From the NCBI GenBank assembly GCA_964440935.1, contig CAYTTY010000014.1, forward strand, positions 1 through 64,000: a stretch of 64,000 bases of DNA. The letters are read 5' to 3'. Source of the DNA: WJJR01 sp964440935. GTDB taxonomy: Bacteria > Zixibacteria > MSB-5A5 > WJJR01. Positions 1 to 9,081 of this stretch are shown here, in pieces. The stretch's first letter is position 1, and each line of letters begins with the position of its first letter. Below the pieces are notes generated by a model. The model saw nothing but the letters and a program-made list of their open reading frames with translations. It was not told the DNA's origin and searched no databases. The position numbers and the translations under genes were made by a program.

Positions 1-57
1 CAAGGCCCGTGGCACCCTGATCCAAACGGAAAGGATTTATGACAATTGCTATAGAGT
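1..57. repeat. Right end of a type 1 inverted-repeat element, cut by the window edge
   Basis: The stretch at 25-57 (AAACGGAAAGGATTTATGAC, then AATTGCTATA) is the reverse complement, with few changes, of the left end of the element at 1433. It is preceded by GGCCCGTGGCACCC, the same core module that precedes the right end of the copies at 55081 and 61995. The left half of this copy must lie before the window. Confidence 0.75.
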
Positions 58-130
58 ACGTCTTCAATAACCCCCAAAAGGCGGGACTCCTGAATTGGAG
101 ATGGATCGGCGGGTCGGAACTCGCGCAAAC

Positions 131-206
131 GTAGCATGGGCATCCTGCCCATGCATGTAGACTGCTGGATTCCTCAAAGGACGCATGGGCAAGATGCCCA
201 TGCTAC
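131..206. repeat. Paired palindromes upstream of nadA
   Basis: Two copies of a 24-base palindromic module built from GCATGGGCAT and ATGCCCATGC lie head to head at 131-154 and 183-206. The second is the reverse complement of the first with one mismatch. Each folds alone, or they can pair into one long stem. The second overlaps the longest possible nadA reading frame, which argues for the later nadA start. Confidence 0.7.
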
Positions 207-313
207 AAGATTGGGGCAATAATCCGGACCGAATATGTCAATCAGAGGGATGTTTTCGGGGGTATATTGCAAGAGGACCGGAGCTGGTAGAGAAAGGACT
301 GTGGAGAACTCCA

Positions 314-1417
314 ATGACGAATGATGTTGCCACATTAGAAGAGACAACCGTTGCCAGTTGTGCCCGTCCGGCTACTCCGGAGGAAGTCGCCCTGAGAGGG
401 CGGATCCGGGAATTGAAGGAGCAGTGGGGCAAAAAGCTGGTGATTCTGGCACATCATTATCAGCGCAAAGAGGTTGTGCCGTTCGGCGACTTTGTTGGGG
501 ATTCCTACTACCTGTCCAAGATGGCGGCGCAGCAGGATGACGCCGAGCATATCGTCTTCTGCGGCGTCCATTTCATGGCCGAATCGGCCCGGATTTTGTG
601 CCGCCCCGATCAGCGTGTCTATCTCCCCAATCTGCGCGCCGGCTGCCCGATGGCGGATATGGTCAATGATGACCAGGTTGACGATGCCTGGGACTGGCTG
701 TCCGAGTTTGCCGACACGTCGAAGATCATTCCGGTCTCGTACATGAACTCGGCCGCGTCACTGAAGGCGTTTTGCGGCGCCAACGGCGGCGTGGTCTGCA
801 CGTCATCAAATGCGGAAAAGGCGTTCCAATGGGCATTCGAACGTGGCGAGAAGCTGTTTTTCTTCCCCGATGAACATCTCGGAACGAACACCGCCAATCG
901 CTTAGGCATTCCGCGCAATGAACGCGTGATTTTCGATCCGCTGAATCCACCGGAGGATCCGGAACCGTTCGAGAGAGCGAAAGTCCTCCTTTGGAAGGGA
1001 TACTGCCACGTGCACACCAACTTCACGGCGGCCCATGTCGATCAGGTGCGCGAGCAATACCCCGGCGTGAAAGTGGTCGTGCATCCGGAATGCAAAGAAG
1101 AGGTGGTCGACAAGGCCGATGCGGTTGGATCAACGGCGTTTATTACCCAGTATGTCGATGAGCAGCCGCCGGGATCGATTATCGCGATCGGCACTGAGAT
1201 TAATCTGACTGCTCGCATGGCCGACGAATACCCCGACAAGACAATCTTCGAACTCTCCGGGCAGAACTGCCCGTTATGTGTCAACATGTTCCGCACCACG
1301 CTCGGCGATCTGGCCGAGTGCCTCGAGGATCTCGGTGAAAAGAACGAGATCTTTGTCCCCGACGATATCGCTCGTGATGCCAGAAAAGCGTTGGAGCGGA
1401 TGCTGGAGCTGGGGTAG
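314..1417 (+). CDS. nadA: Quinolinate synthase A
   Basis: NadA condenses iminoaspartate with dihydroxyacetone phosphate to quinolinate in de novo NAD synthesis, using an oxygen-sensitive 4Fe-4S cluster in the cytoplasm. Visible motifs are the substrate-binding LAHHYQ near the N-terminus and the three separated cysteine regions expected of cluster ligands: FCGVHFMAES, VHPECKEEV and GQNCPLCVNM. The frame is open from 185, but the first 43 codons are repeat-derived. ATG at 314 follows GGAG at a good distance and gives 367 residues, close to the usual length. No nadB or nadC lies alongside. Type 1 repeat ends flank the gene on both sides. Confidence 0.95.
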   Translation: MTNDVATLEETTVASCARPATPEEVALRGRIRELKEQWGKKLVILAHHYQRKEVVPFGDFVGDSYYLSKMAAQQDDAEHIVFCGVHFMAESARILCRPDQRVYLPNLRAGCPMADMVNDDQVDDAWDWLSEFADTSKIIPVSYMNSAASLKAFCGANGGVVCTSSNAEKAFQWAFERGEKLFFFPDEHLGTNTANRLGIPRNERVIFDPLNPPEDPEPFERAKVLLWKGYCHVHTNFTAAHVDQVREQYPGVKVVVHPECKEEVVDKADAVGSTAFITQYVDEQPPGSIIAIGTEINLTARMADEYPDKTIFELSGQNCPLCVNMFRTTLGDLAECLEDLGEKNEIFVPDDIARDARKALERMLELG

Positions 1418-1432
1418 GCGGTAGATTTCTGA

Positions 1433-1517
1433 TATAGCAATTGCCATAAATCCTTTCTGTTTGGATCAGGGTGTCTCGCTTCTCCTCAATCGGAAATTTA
1501 TAATGACAACCGCTCTA
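1433..1517. repeat. Short type 1 inverted-repeat element
   Basis: An 85-base copy. The left end TATAGCAATTGCCATAAATC runs to TTTGGATC, followed by a very short core (GTGTCTCGCTTCTCC) and the right end CAATCGGAAATTTATAATGA to CGCTCTA. The core matches the last part of the longer copies at 55081 and 61995 (GGTCTCGCCTCTTCTC), so this appears to be an internally deleted form. Confidence 0.8.
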
Positions 1518-1947
1518 ACCCGGATATTTCACAAGCCCCACGGACAATCTCCGGTAACATGTTAACCCACTATAACTTGCGTATCGGAAAAGCTCGCCTT
1601 GGGCGGTTACACTTTGTCCCCCGAATTCTCGGATGCGACGCGAGGACACACTACAACTCCGATCAATCAACCGTTTGGACCACAGTAAATTGTGGGGAAT
1701 CTCGTGCGCCGCATCTAACGAAATGGTCAACTCTGGTGCAGGATCCGGGCTAATGTCGTGTCTCGGAAGTAGGTTGATGAAATTATTCACGACCGCAGTG
1801 CGGTTACGCGCCCTCGCGTGACGGCTATCCCCCCCCAACCGACAAGGCGTCACCCGAGGGCGGGTGACGCCACGTTCGGGATCAGCCGCGTTGACTTACT
1901 TAACGGACTTGCGGGACACGACGCCAAGGCTCGGCGCTCCCAAGGAG
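1518..1947. other. Intergenic stretch with a palindromic module at 1807-1873
   Basis: No convincing gene. At 1807-1873 there is a double palindrome (GCGTGACGGC, then GCGTCACCCGAGGGCGGGTG). The same module sits inside the element at 22034 and, inverted, beside the element end at 56020, but here it has no terminal repeats next to it. The rest shows no recognisable structure. Confidence 0.6.
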
Positions 1948-3231
1948 TCAGATGTCATTCTCGGAATTTCTGTCCTGTGTCTCCGATGGTGGCGATTTAG
2001 GCTCTTCTTCTATGGTCTTCGGAGGTTCGCGGAGTTGGCGGTAAGCACTCAAGACGTCGTTGGGCGACATAGACTTCATGCTCGGTGCGGGGGCGTAGCA
2101 GAAGCCGGCGGCGGTGCGACGTTGAGTGAGCAGGCCACTGGCGGTCATCCGTCGTGCAACAAACTCCACCAGAGGCCAGGGAATCTGAAGTTGGGTTGAC
2201 AGTTCGGGTGTGCCACATTCCGGCGTCTTTGACGTGCTAATCGCCGTGTGCAGTTTGGTAACCACATCCTCTTCAAGAGCAACAGACCGTGACAGGAGCC
2301 CCGGCCATTTTGGCAGGAAGGCCTTGCGATATTGCCACGCGAAAACAACTTCGGCACCGATGTAGAAGATGATCCACGACAGATAGACCCAGAGGATGAG
2401 TAATGGAATTTGTGCGAGATATCCCCAGATCTCGCGGTAGGTCGAAAATCCGAATTGAAAACTGATGTAGGCCTGTTGGGCGAGTTGCCAGATCACACCG
2501 GCGGTGATCCCGCCAACCGCGGCCGACTGGAAACGAATTGGCGCAGAGGTTATCACATAGTAGAACAACGTGAAGCCGAGCCAGGTTATCAGATAGGGGA
2601 CCAGTCGAAACAACACCGGCACATTGAGAAGCAACTGGTACAGCCACTCACTGAACGACCCCCATTCGCTCAATAAGGTGATCCACTGTGTGGTGCGTGC
2701 TTCGGCAATGGTACTCAATGCCAGGATCACAGCGAGGACGGCGGGGCCGAAAACAATGGCGAGGGGATAGAACACGAGACGCTTCCACCATTCGCGCGCT
2801 CCGGGCGCATGCCAGACCCTGAAGAGATACTCTTCCAATTCGATAATGGCGAACACGCTGGCAATGAGAACCGCACCCAACCCAATGACGCCGACCGTAT
2901 AGAGGTCAAGACGTTGCATTGCGGCGACGAGATTGGCGGCCAAGTCGGGAGCGGTTGGCGAGAGACGTACCGAAATCCATTCGACCAGATTATCCCGCCA
3001 TCCCAGTTGACCGGCCAGGGCGAGCGCCAACGCACCGAGCGGCACCAAGTGAAACAGCGACAGGTAGGTCATGTACCCGGCGCGCACCCAGATCTGATCG
3101 GTGAACGAACCCTCAACGATGTTGACGAGAGACCGAACGAGACGAATCGTAGCGCTCGGACGAGGACCGGCATCCCACCACAGTCGTCGATCAATCGCCG
3201 ACGCATGCGTATTCAGCTCACGGGTTGGCAT
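1948..3231 (-). CDS. YihY/BrkB family inner-membrane protein
   Basis: A 427-residue polytopic membrane protein of the YihY/UPF0761 family (once misnamed ribonuclease BN). Typical family features are the segment GYMTYLSLFHLVPLGALALA near residue 55, a DLYTVGVIGL helix, and about six hydrophobic helices up to residue 300. The C-terminal 120 residues are hydrophilic and resemble the winged-helix-like tail of long family members (WPLVEFVARRMTASGLL). The molecular role of the family is not settled; transport or envelope functions have been proposed. It is divergent from dnaA and faces the origin-like intergenic region. Confidence 0.85.
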   Translation of the reverse strand: MPTRELNTHASAIDRRLWWDAGPRPSATIRLVRSLVNIVEGSFTDQIWVRAGYMTYLSLFHLVPLGALALALAGQLGWRDNLVEWISVRLSPTAPDLAANLVAAMQRLDLYTVGVIGLGAVLIASVFAIIELEEYLFRVWHAPGAREWWKRLVFYPLAIVFGPAVLAVILALSTIAEARTTQWITLLSEWGSFSEWLYQLLLNVPVLFRLVPYLITWLGFTLFYYVITSAPIRFQSAAVGGITAGVIWQLAQQAYISFQFGFSTYREIWGYLAQIPLLILWVYLSWIIFYIGAEVVFAWQYRKAFLPKWPGLLSRSVALEEDVVTKLHTAISTSKTPECGTPELSTQLQIPWPLVEFVARRMTASGLLTQRRTAAGFCYAPAPSMKSMSPNDVLSAYRQLREPPKTIEEEPKSPPSETQDRNSENDI

Positions 3232-3923
3232 ACAATCGCTTTCTAGAGTGGTCGACTATTGTCAATCATGCGCATCGACGGATCATGAGACGTCCAATTT
3301 CGCTTACATCAGGATCAGTTTTCAACATAAGCTGCGTTTGATCAAACGATTATTGACAAGTGAGTCATGATCGACCCAATCAGTTCCATTCAAAATTGCC
3401 GCGTCGGTAATGGGTTGATTTACGGTCAGTTACACGGGGTCCTTAGATGTGATGGCGGAAATTCTTAAGCAACAGTATACCAACGGATTAAACGTCACCT
3501 AATGGTTTCTTGCTCAACGCGGGTTTACAGAGGCTTCACAGAACGTAGCTTCAAGCAGATTGTTAAGTTCACAAGCTGTTACACATGAAAGGGAAGGGTT
3601 GATCTGAATCTCTTTTGGGGGAAAACCCTTGACTCTCAACCCCCTTTTCAGCCACTCTCTTATCAGTTGAAGTTGTTGAAACTGAATCTGTTATGCCAAA
3701 AGTGGAAACCGTTGAAATAGTGCGCTAAAGTCTTGTCGTTGTGGGGCATTGAATCGTCGTTGGCTGTGGACATCCATGTGAATAGCGGTGTGGATAGTCA
3801 CCGGGAGCGCCGTTTCACTTGCTCCAGTTTTGAAAACCCACTGGCGTAGTCAACTCATTTGAGCCGCGAAAAGGGGGTGGATGCTTGCCTCATCATCGCG
3901 GTGGGGAGGGCCGTTTTGTCGCC
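3232..3923. other. Long intergenic region upstream of dnaA, origin candidate
   Basis: About 690 bases without a convincing gene between the divergent yihY-like gene and dnaA. TGTGGATAG at 3789-3797 differs by one base from the reverse DnaA box TGTGGATAA, and TGTGGACAT at 3765-3773 differs by two. A G-rich/C-rich pair (TTTTGGGGGAAAACC, CAACCCCCTTTTCAG) lies at about 3613-3652. The region may hold the dnaA promoter and part of oriC. Placement is inferred from gene context. Confidence 0.4.
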
Positions 3924-5357
3924 ATGGAAAATCTAAACGAGAGTATTTGGAACCCCTGTCTCGAGTATCTGCAAGAACAACTGGGCAAAGAAGTCTGCTT
4001 TACCTGGTTCAAGCCGACACGTTTGGTCGCTGTTGATGGTAATGCCGCCGTGATTGGAGTACCAAACAACTTTGTAGCCAACTGGATGCGCGAACATTAT
4101 TCGAAGACAATCGACGATGCATTGAAAGCGATCACAGGCCGTGACTGGTCGCACCGTTTTGAGATTCACCAGATAAAACCATCCAATGAGCACACCCCTG
4201 ACAACGGCGGATCGGGACACGTCGCACGCAAGGGTGCACCGGCCATCGCTCCGATCCCGGCCGAGAGAGCCCGTTCGATTCCGCCGCCTCGTCCCGTGGC
4301 CGACCGGCGTGCCGGCGCCTCGCTGAACTGCCGCTACACGTTCAACAACTTTGTGGTCGGGCAATCGAACCAATTAGCGCATGCCGCCGCGGTCGCGGCA
4401 TCAAAGCAGCCGGGGGAAGAACGTCACAATCCACTGTTCATTTACGGCACCGTTGGATTGGGTAAAACGCATCTGGCCCAAGCGATTGGCAACGCGCGGG
4501 TATCACATCGCGCCGATGCCAAGGTGTTGTATGTCACATCCGAGGATTTCACGAATCATTTCATCCGTGCACTCAGCAACGGAACGACGGCGGAATTCAC
4601 GGATCGCTATCGCAGTGTCGACGTGCTGTTAATCGATGACATCCAGTTTCTGGCCGGCAAGGAGTCAACCCAGGAGCAGTTCTTTCACACGTTTAACGCG
4701 CTGCATCAGCAACGCAAACAGATTGTGCTCACCGGTGACCGCGCGCCGAAGGAGATTCGTGGCTTGGAGGAGCGTCTGTTGTCGCGCTTCCAATGGGGAC
4801 TGCCGGTCGACATCCACCAGCCTGACTTTGAGACTCGGATGGCAATTCTCCGCAAGAAGCTAGAACAGGAGAACACGACGCTTAGCGACGAGGTCCTGGG
4901 CTACATCGCGCGTGCCAGCAACGGTAATATCCGTGAACTCGAAGGAGCGCTGAACCGGCTGTTGGCAGCGTCCGCCCTGGAAGGAAAGGAGATCACGCTG
5001 GAGACGGCACAGGACTTACTTCGGGATTCGTTGACCCTTCGGTCACGGCCGATCACGGTCCCGCGGATTATTGCGGTGGTATCGGATCTCTACAGTGTTC
5101 CAAAGGAAGCGATTTTGTCAAAAAGGCGGACGCAATCGGTGGCCCTGGCGCGACACACCTGCATGTACCTGGCCCGTACACTGACGAACCTGTCGTTGAA
5201 GGCGGTCGGCGCCGAGTTTGGAGGCAAAGACCACTCCACGGTGATCCATGCCGTCAATACCATCCGGGATTCGATTGGTCACGACGCCCATTTGCGCTCA
5301 TTGGTCGAGCAGGCACAGGCCACGCTCTGTGGGAACAGCGTTGATAACCGCCTGTAG
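3924..5357 (+). CDS. dnaA: Chromosomal replication initiator DnaA
   Basis: DnaA binds origin boxes and opens the duplex in an ATP-dependent way, then loads the helicase. Domain I begins with NESIWNPCLEYLQEQLG. A proline-rich linker follows at about residues 85-125. The AAA+ core has Walker A GTVGLGKTHL near residue 174 and Walker B VLLIDDIQFL near 237. Domain IV has the box-recognition helix GAEFGGKDHSTVIHAV. The frame is open from a TTG at 3885, but ATG 3924 places domain I at the N-terminus as usual and gives 477 residues. Alternative starts cannot be excluded, because a GGGGAGGG tract lies 13 bases before 3924. Confidence 0.96.
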   Translation: MENLNESIWNPCLEYLQEQLGKEVCFTWFKPTRLVAVDGNAAVIGVPNNFVANWMREHYSKTIDDALKAITGRDWSHRFEIHQIKPSNEHTPDNGGSGHVARKGAPAIAPIPAERARSIPPPRPVADRRAGASLNCRYTFNNFVVGQSNQLAHAAAVAASKQPGEERHNPLFIYGTVGLGKTHLAQAIGNARVSHRADAKVLYVTSEDFTNHFIRALSNGTTAEFTDRYRSVDVLLIDDIQFLAGKESTQEQFFHTFNALHQQRKQIVLTGDRAPKEIRGLEERLLSRFQWGLPVDIHQPDFETRMAILRKKLEQENTTLSDEVLGYIARASNGNIRELEGALNRLLAASALEGKEITLETAQDLLRDSLTLRSRPITVPRIIAVVSDLYSVPKEAILSKRRTQSVALARHTCMYLARTLTNLSLKAVGAEFGGKDHSTVIHAVNTIRDSIGHDAHLRSLVEQAQATLCGNSVDNRL

Positions 5358-5652
5358 CCGGGGGAGTACCGTGTGGAGACTCTGGAGATTTCGATTGATT
5401 CTCGTGGAAAGCTCCGGATATCATGTAGGTCCTGTGGAGATCGGAGAGAACCGTTGTTGTTCTTAACACGGCACGGTGAACATCTCCGGCAACGCAAGAG
5501 ACACGACAGGTACGTGTTACACGTTTTGTGATCGCCTTCTGCGCACTGTCCACAGGATTATCATTATGTATTATCTTTTATGTATTAAAGGATATTCACA
5601 ACAAGAAGACGTGTGAAACCGATAGCCCCATGGTCACGGAGCAAGGATTACA
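5358..5652. other. dnaA-dnaN spacer with AT-rich tract, second origin candidate
   Basis: The spacer holds an AT-rich run at 5556-5605 (ATTATCATTATGTATTATCT, then TTTATGTATTAAAGG). It is preceded by CTGTCCACA (5546-5554) and followed by ATATTCACA (5592-5600); both differ from the DnaA box TTATCCACA by two bases. TGTGGAGAT also occurs near 5433. An AT-rich unwinding region next to weak boxes is a typical origin layout, but the evidence is only by eye. Confidence 0.4.
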
Positions 5653-6768
5653 ATGAAATTTACGGTCAATCGAGATGCTTTGGCAGAGAAGCTACAGACG
5701 GTATTGTCGGTTGTCTCAACTCGGACAACGCTTCCGATTCTTGGCAATATCCTAATCACGGCCGACAGTGAACATTTGGAGTTGGCGGCCACCGATCTCG
5801 ATCTATCGGTGTTGTGCAAGATACCGGCGAAGGTTACGAAGGCGGGAACGACGACGATTCCGGCGCGCACATTTGCCGAGATGGTGCGTGAATTGCCCGA
5901 TGAAGACGTGGCTGTCAATGTGACGGGCAACCGGATGGAGATCAAGACCGGGCGCGGTGTTTATAAGATCAGCGGTATGCCGGCAGAAGAGTTTCCCAAA
6001 TTGCCATCCGTACCGGAAACGGGTGAGAATCTGATTCCCGGTGATCAATTGAAGTCCATGGTGCGGCGGACGGCGTATGCGGCGTCGGTGGATCCGACGC
6101 GTCCGGCCCTGAATGGTATCTTGTGGCAGTCAAACGGTGAGGGGATGAGCATGGTAGCCACCGATGGTCATCGGCTGGCACGTGTACAGGTTTCTGAGAA
6201 CCGTTTGGCGGGACACGAAGGTGGTGTGATTATTCCACCCAAGGCGTTGTCGCTGGTTATCAAGATCTTAGGTGAAGAGGAGACCGATGTCGGTGTCACG
6301 CTGGGCGAAAAGAACATCATGTTTCATGTCGGCGATACCGTCGTGACCTCCCGTTTGATTGAAGGACCGTATCCCAACTATCAGCAGGTGATTCCGGCGT
6401 CGAATGACAAGCAACTCACGGTGGATGCGGCGACATTAATGGCCGGGGTGCGCCGTGTAGCCGTGTTGTCGAATTCGTTGACACATCAGGTGCGCTTCTA
6501 TTTGTCGAACGACAAACTCGAGCTGTCGGCGGCGAATCAGGATATCGGTGGTGAGGCCAAGGAATCATTGCCATGCCAGTACAAAGGCGATGATCTCGAA
6601 GTCGGATACAATGCCAATTACATCCTCGACATGCTGAAGAACTATGAGGATGGGGATGTAACGTTCGAATTGGCGACCTCGGTGTCGGCAGGGGTTGTTC
6701 ACTCGGCCAAAGAGGATCAGAAAGACGATTACCTCTGTTTGATTATGCCGTTGCGGTTGGCGGAGTAA
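5653..6768 (+). CDS. dnaN: DNA polymerase III beta subunit (sliding clamp)
   Basis: The beta clamp forms a ring around DNA and tethers the replicative polymerase and repair proteins. The 371-residue length is the family norm, and three repeated clamp domains are recognisable. Characteristic segments are VSTRTTLPILGNILI near residue 20, ATDGHRLA near residue 170, and the C-terminal LIMPLRLAE, matching the usual PMRL ending. ATG 5653 is preceded by GGAGCAAGG. It follows dnaA in the common order, but recF does not follow it; a minus-strand gene does. Confidence 0.97.
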   Translation: MKFTVNRDALAEKLQTVLSVVSTRTTLPILGNILITADSEHLELAATDLDLSVLCKIPAKVTKAGTTTIPARTFAEMVRELPDEDVAVNVTGNRMEIKTGRGVYKISGMPAEEFPKLPSVPETGENLIPGDQLKSMVRRTAYAASVDPTRPALNGILWQSNGEGMSMVATDGHRLARVQVSENRLAGHEGGVIIPPKALSLVIKILGEEETDVGVTLGEKNIMFHVGDTVVTSRLIEGPYPNYQQVIPASNDKQLTVDAATLMAGVRRVAVLSNSLTHQVRFYLSNDKLELSAANQDIGGEAKESLPCQYKGDDLEVGYNANYILDMLKNYEDGDVTFELATSVSAGVVHSAKEDQKDDYLCLIMPLRLAE

Positions 6769-6801
6769 GACTCGGCATCGCAGACACATATTGATAGACT
6801 G

Positions 6802-6837
6802 GCGATACGGGGGCATGTGCGCGTCGGACCGTATCGC
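6802..6837. terminator. Inverted repeat between converging dnaN and the next gene
   Basis: GCGATACGG at 6802-6810 pairs perfectly with CCGTATCGC at 6829-6837 across an 18-base loop. It lies between two convergent genes, where a bidirectional terminator is expected. There is no T tract, so this is a weak call. Confidence 0.35.
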
Positions 6838-6853
6838 ATGATCGTGTCGATCG

Positions 6854-8395
6854 TTATTGTTGGGCCCGACTGCTGGTGATAACCACGCGGGGAATGACGA
6901 CTATTTGAATCAGTTCGTCTTCGGGATTAACCGTTCGGAGTTCTCCCACGATACGGTAGTGGCCTTCACGGAGTGAGGGAAGCGCGAGGTGGACAGCGCG
7001 GTAATGGCAGTCCGCTGCGACCGTAAGCTGTTTGATTACAGTGGCCTCCGGGGGGTTGATAATCTCCCGATCCGGATCCAGGTGTTCCTCTCCCAAGCGA
7101 TAGAGTCGTCCCAGTTCAACAGCAAGGTCCGACTTGCGAATCCGATAGAAGGAGAACTCGGCGTAGACATCACGTGTCGTGGTGTCATGTCCGGTCGTGC
7201 TTTGCAGCAGACAGAGGATGGCGATGGAGTCACCGGCCAGGACCGGCGTTCCCATTGCGGGAACCCAGCCACCCAAATAGGTGGATGCCGGACGTGGTGT
7301 TGTGACAAGCCAGGAATGGCTCAAGATCGTTCTTTTGGTTGTCATGCGAGGCAAAATGTCGATTGAGCGCTTCCAGTGGTGATCTTCGGGGTTGACCAAG
7401 TCGACACCGACGACGGTCTGCCGATTTGTGAGGACATCGTCGTTCAACCAGATGATCTCCTGCAGGGAGGCAAGATCGTTGGCGCCGGGTTCTGATGAGA
7501 GGCGCAGTTCATGGTTGATCGGTATGGTTTGGAGTATGTCGTCGGAGGTGAAGTCGCGAACGGCGATTTCGCCCTGCACGTGGAATCGCGGCGGGGAGAC
7601 CGATTCATCGAGGAAGTCGGCCAGACGGACTCCCACATTGACGGCCAGGCCCGGGCGCAAGCAGGTGGAGTCATCGACAATGGCGAAGGCGTGGGCGCTG
7701 GCAGAGCGTTCGTCAATCGCAGGATCTCCATCGACAATAGTCAAACCCTCTACAGCATATTGGCGAGATTTACGAAGAGCTGCTGCTCGCCAGTGCCAGG
7801 GAGTCGGGTTATTGAAGCTGTATTGTACCAAGTCGGTCCCAATCAACTTCCAGCGTCCGGTGCAATCCTCCTGGAAGAGGAACTCTTCTCCAGTCCAACT
7901 GATGTGATACTCGTCGATTTCGATCGGCAGTCCTTCAAAGCACTCAAGGGGGCCACTTTTCATAATGTATTGAAACAGGGGCAATCCATTCACCAGCACC
8001 ATATCCCCCGCATCATCGAAGAACATCGCCGGATGGCGTTCGTTCTGGTGCAAGAACCCGCGTGAATCTGTAAAGCGCACTTTGTCCCAAAGCTCCTGCA
8101 AGTAAGTGTTCCCCGGTTCGGTTGGTTCTGTGTCGAGGGAGCGAAACCACATGTGGACCACCGAGTCGATGTGGTGGCGGTCCTCGATGACGCTGAACCG
8201 TCCGATCTCCGAACGCAGATGGTCGCCATCAGGGAAGTGCCCCAGCAGCACCCAAATTGCGCCGTAGTAGCCGCGCACCGAATCCGGGAGCGCTGCCCGG
8301 TCGGCGAGACTCGCTTCGAAGGTTGTCGCCGCACCGGAGGTGCTGGACGTGACGGACAGCAGAATGGCCGAAACCAGGGCCAGTGATGGTCGCAT
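6854..8395 (-). CDS. Secreted protein of unknown function in the usual recF position
   Basis: I do not recognise the family. ATG at 8395 follows a G-rich ribosome-binding stretch and gives 513 residues starting with a clear signal peptide (MRPSLALVSAILLSVTSS). The remainder is soluble, rich in acidic residues and histidine, and has no membrane span. A segment near residue 105 (VRFTDSRGFLHQNERHPAMF) loosely recalls the start of GWxTD-type domains found in exported proteins of related phyla, but the signature is not intact. It is convergent with dnaN and divergent from the DUF721 gene. An exported or periplasmic role is inferred. Confidence 0.6.
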   Translation of the reverse strand: MRPSLALVSAILLSVTSSTSGAATTFEASLADRAALPDSVRGYYGAIWVLLGHFPDGDHLRSEIGRFSVIEDRHHIDSVVHMWFRSLDTEPTEPGNTYLQELWDKVRFTDSRGFLHQNERHPAMFFDDAGDMVLVNGLPLFQYIMKSGPLECFEGLPIEIDEYHISWTGEEFLFQEDCTGRWKLIGTDLVQYSFNNPTPWHWRAAALRKSRQYAVEGLTIVDGDPAIDERSASAHAFAIVDDSTCLRPGLAVNVGVRLADFLDESVSPPRFHVQGEIAVRDFTSDDILQTIPINHELRLSSEPGANDLASLQEIIWLNDDVLTNRQTVVGVDLVNPEDHHWKRSIDILPRMTTKRTILSHSWLVTTPRPASTYLGGWVPAMGTPVLAGDSIAILCLLQSTTGHDTTTRDVYAEFSFYRIRKSDLAVELGRLYRLGEEHLDPDREIINPPEATVIKQLTVAADCHYRAVHLALPSLREGHYRIVGELRTVNPEDELIQIVVIPRVVITSSRAQQ

Positions 8396-8629
8396 GGGCC
8401 CCCCGTGATATCTGGAGTTTGACGTCGTGCTATTGACAATACCCATAAGCGGGTCGAGCTATTCCCGTTTTGGAGAGAGGGGGTGGATTGGCGAGGGGCG
8501 TTGAAGCGGTTGCGGTACAGCAAAATGCGGGCTTGAAATATCCCACAAAAGCCCTTGTCGAAACGTACATCTGATTGTATAATAGTTAGTTATGGTGATT
8601 TCGGAGCGTCTGGGGAGCAGGAGTACAGA

Positions 8630-8920
8630 GTGGCGAAACCTGAACTGATTGCCAGTATTCTGAACCGGCAATTGGCTCAGTCCGGAGTTGCCAAACGGGT
8701 TAAAGAAGCCTCGATTGAACACCTGTGGCCGGAGATTATGGGGCCGGAGGTCGCCCAGCATAGCCGGGTGACGCGCAACGAGTTCGGGCGGGTGTTCGTG
8801 GCAGTCGATTCGCCGGAATGGCGGCAGGAATTACTCTACCGCCGTGAGGCCATAATTGAGATATTAAACGGTCGTCTGGGTGGCGAGGTGGTTTCGGACA
8901 TATTGTTCACCGGGCCCTGA
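8630..8920 (+). CDS. DUF721/DciA-like protein
   Basis: A small basic protein of the DUF721 family, whose DciA members help load the replicative helicase DnaB. The fold is suggested by the helix KPELIASILNRQLAQSGV, the conserved W in HLWPEIMGPEVAQHSR, and the strand RVFVAVDSPEWRQEL; W-P-x-I/V-x-G-x-x-x-x-H/A-x-S is typical. GTG at 8630 follows GGAG at good spacing and gives 96 residues, the usual family length. The frame extends back to TTG 8555 with no family-like sequence. In many genomes this gene sits between recF and gyrB; here it precedes gyrB but recF is absent. Confidence 0.75.
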   Translation: MAKPELIASILNRQLAQSGVAKRVKEASIEHLWPEIMGPEVAQHSRVTRNEFGRVFVAVDSPEWRQELLYRREAIIEILNGRLGGEVVSDILFTGP

Positions 8921-9081
8921 GTCAGCCGATGGCCAGCATTACCGCATGAAAGAGGGGGCAGTGCTCGCAATCCCAGGCCGTCCTCGGGATTGATGAGTCT
9001 TATCCGCTACCGGCGGATTGGCAGACAGGATACCATGAGTCGGCACGCACGCGTGGCGACGGTGGTGTGGAGGAATCGGCA

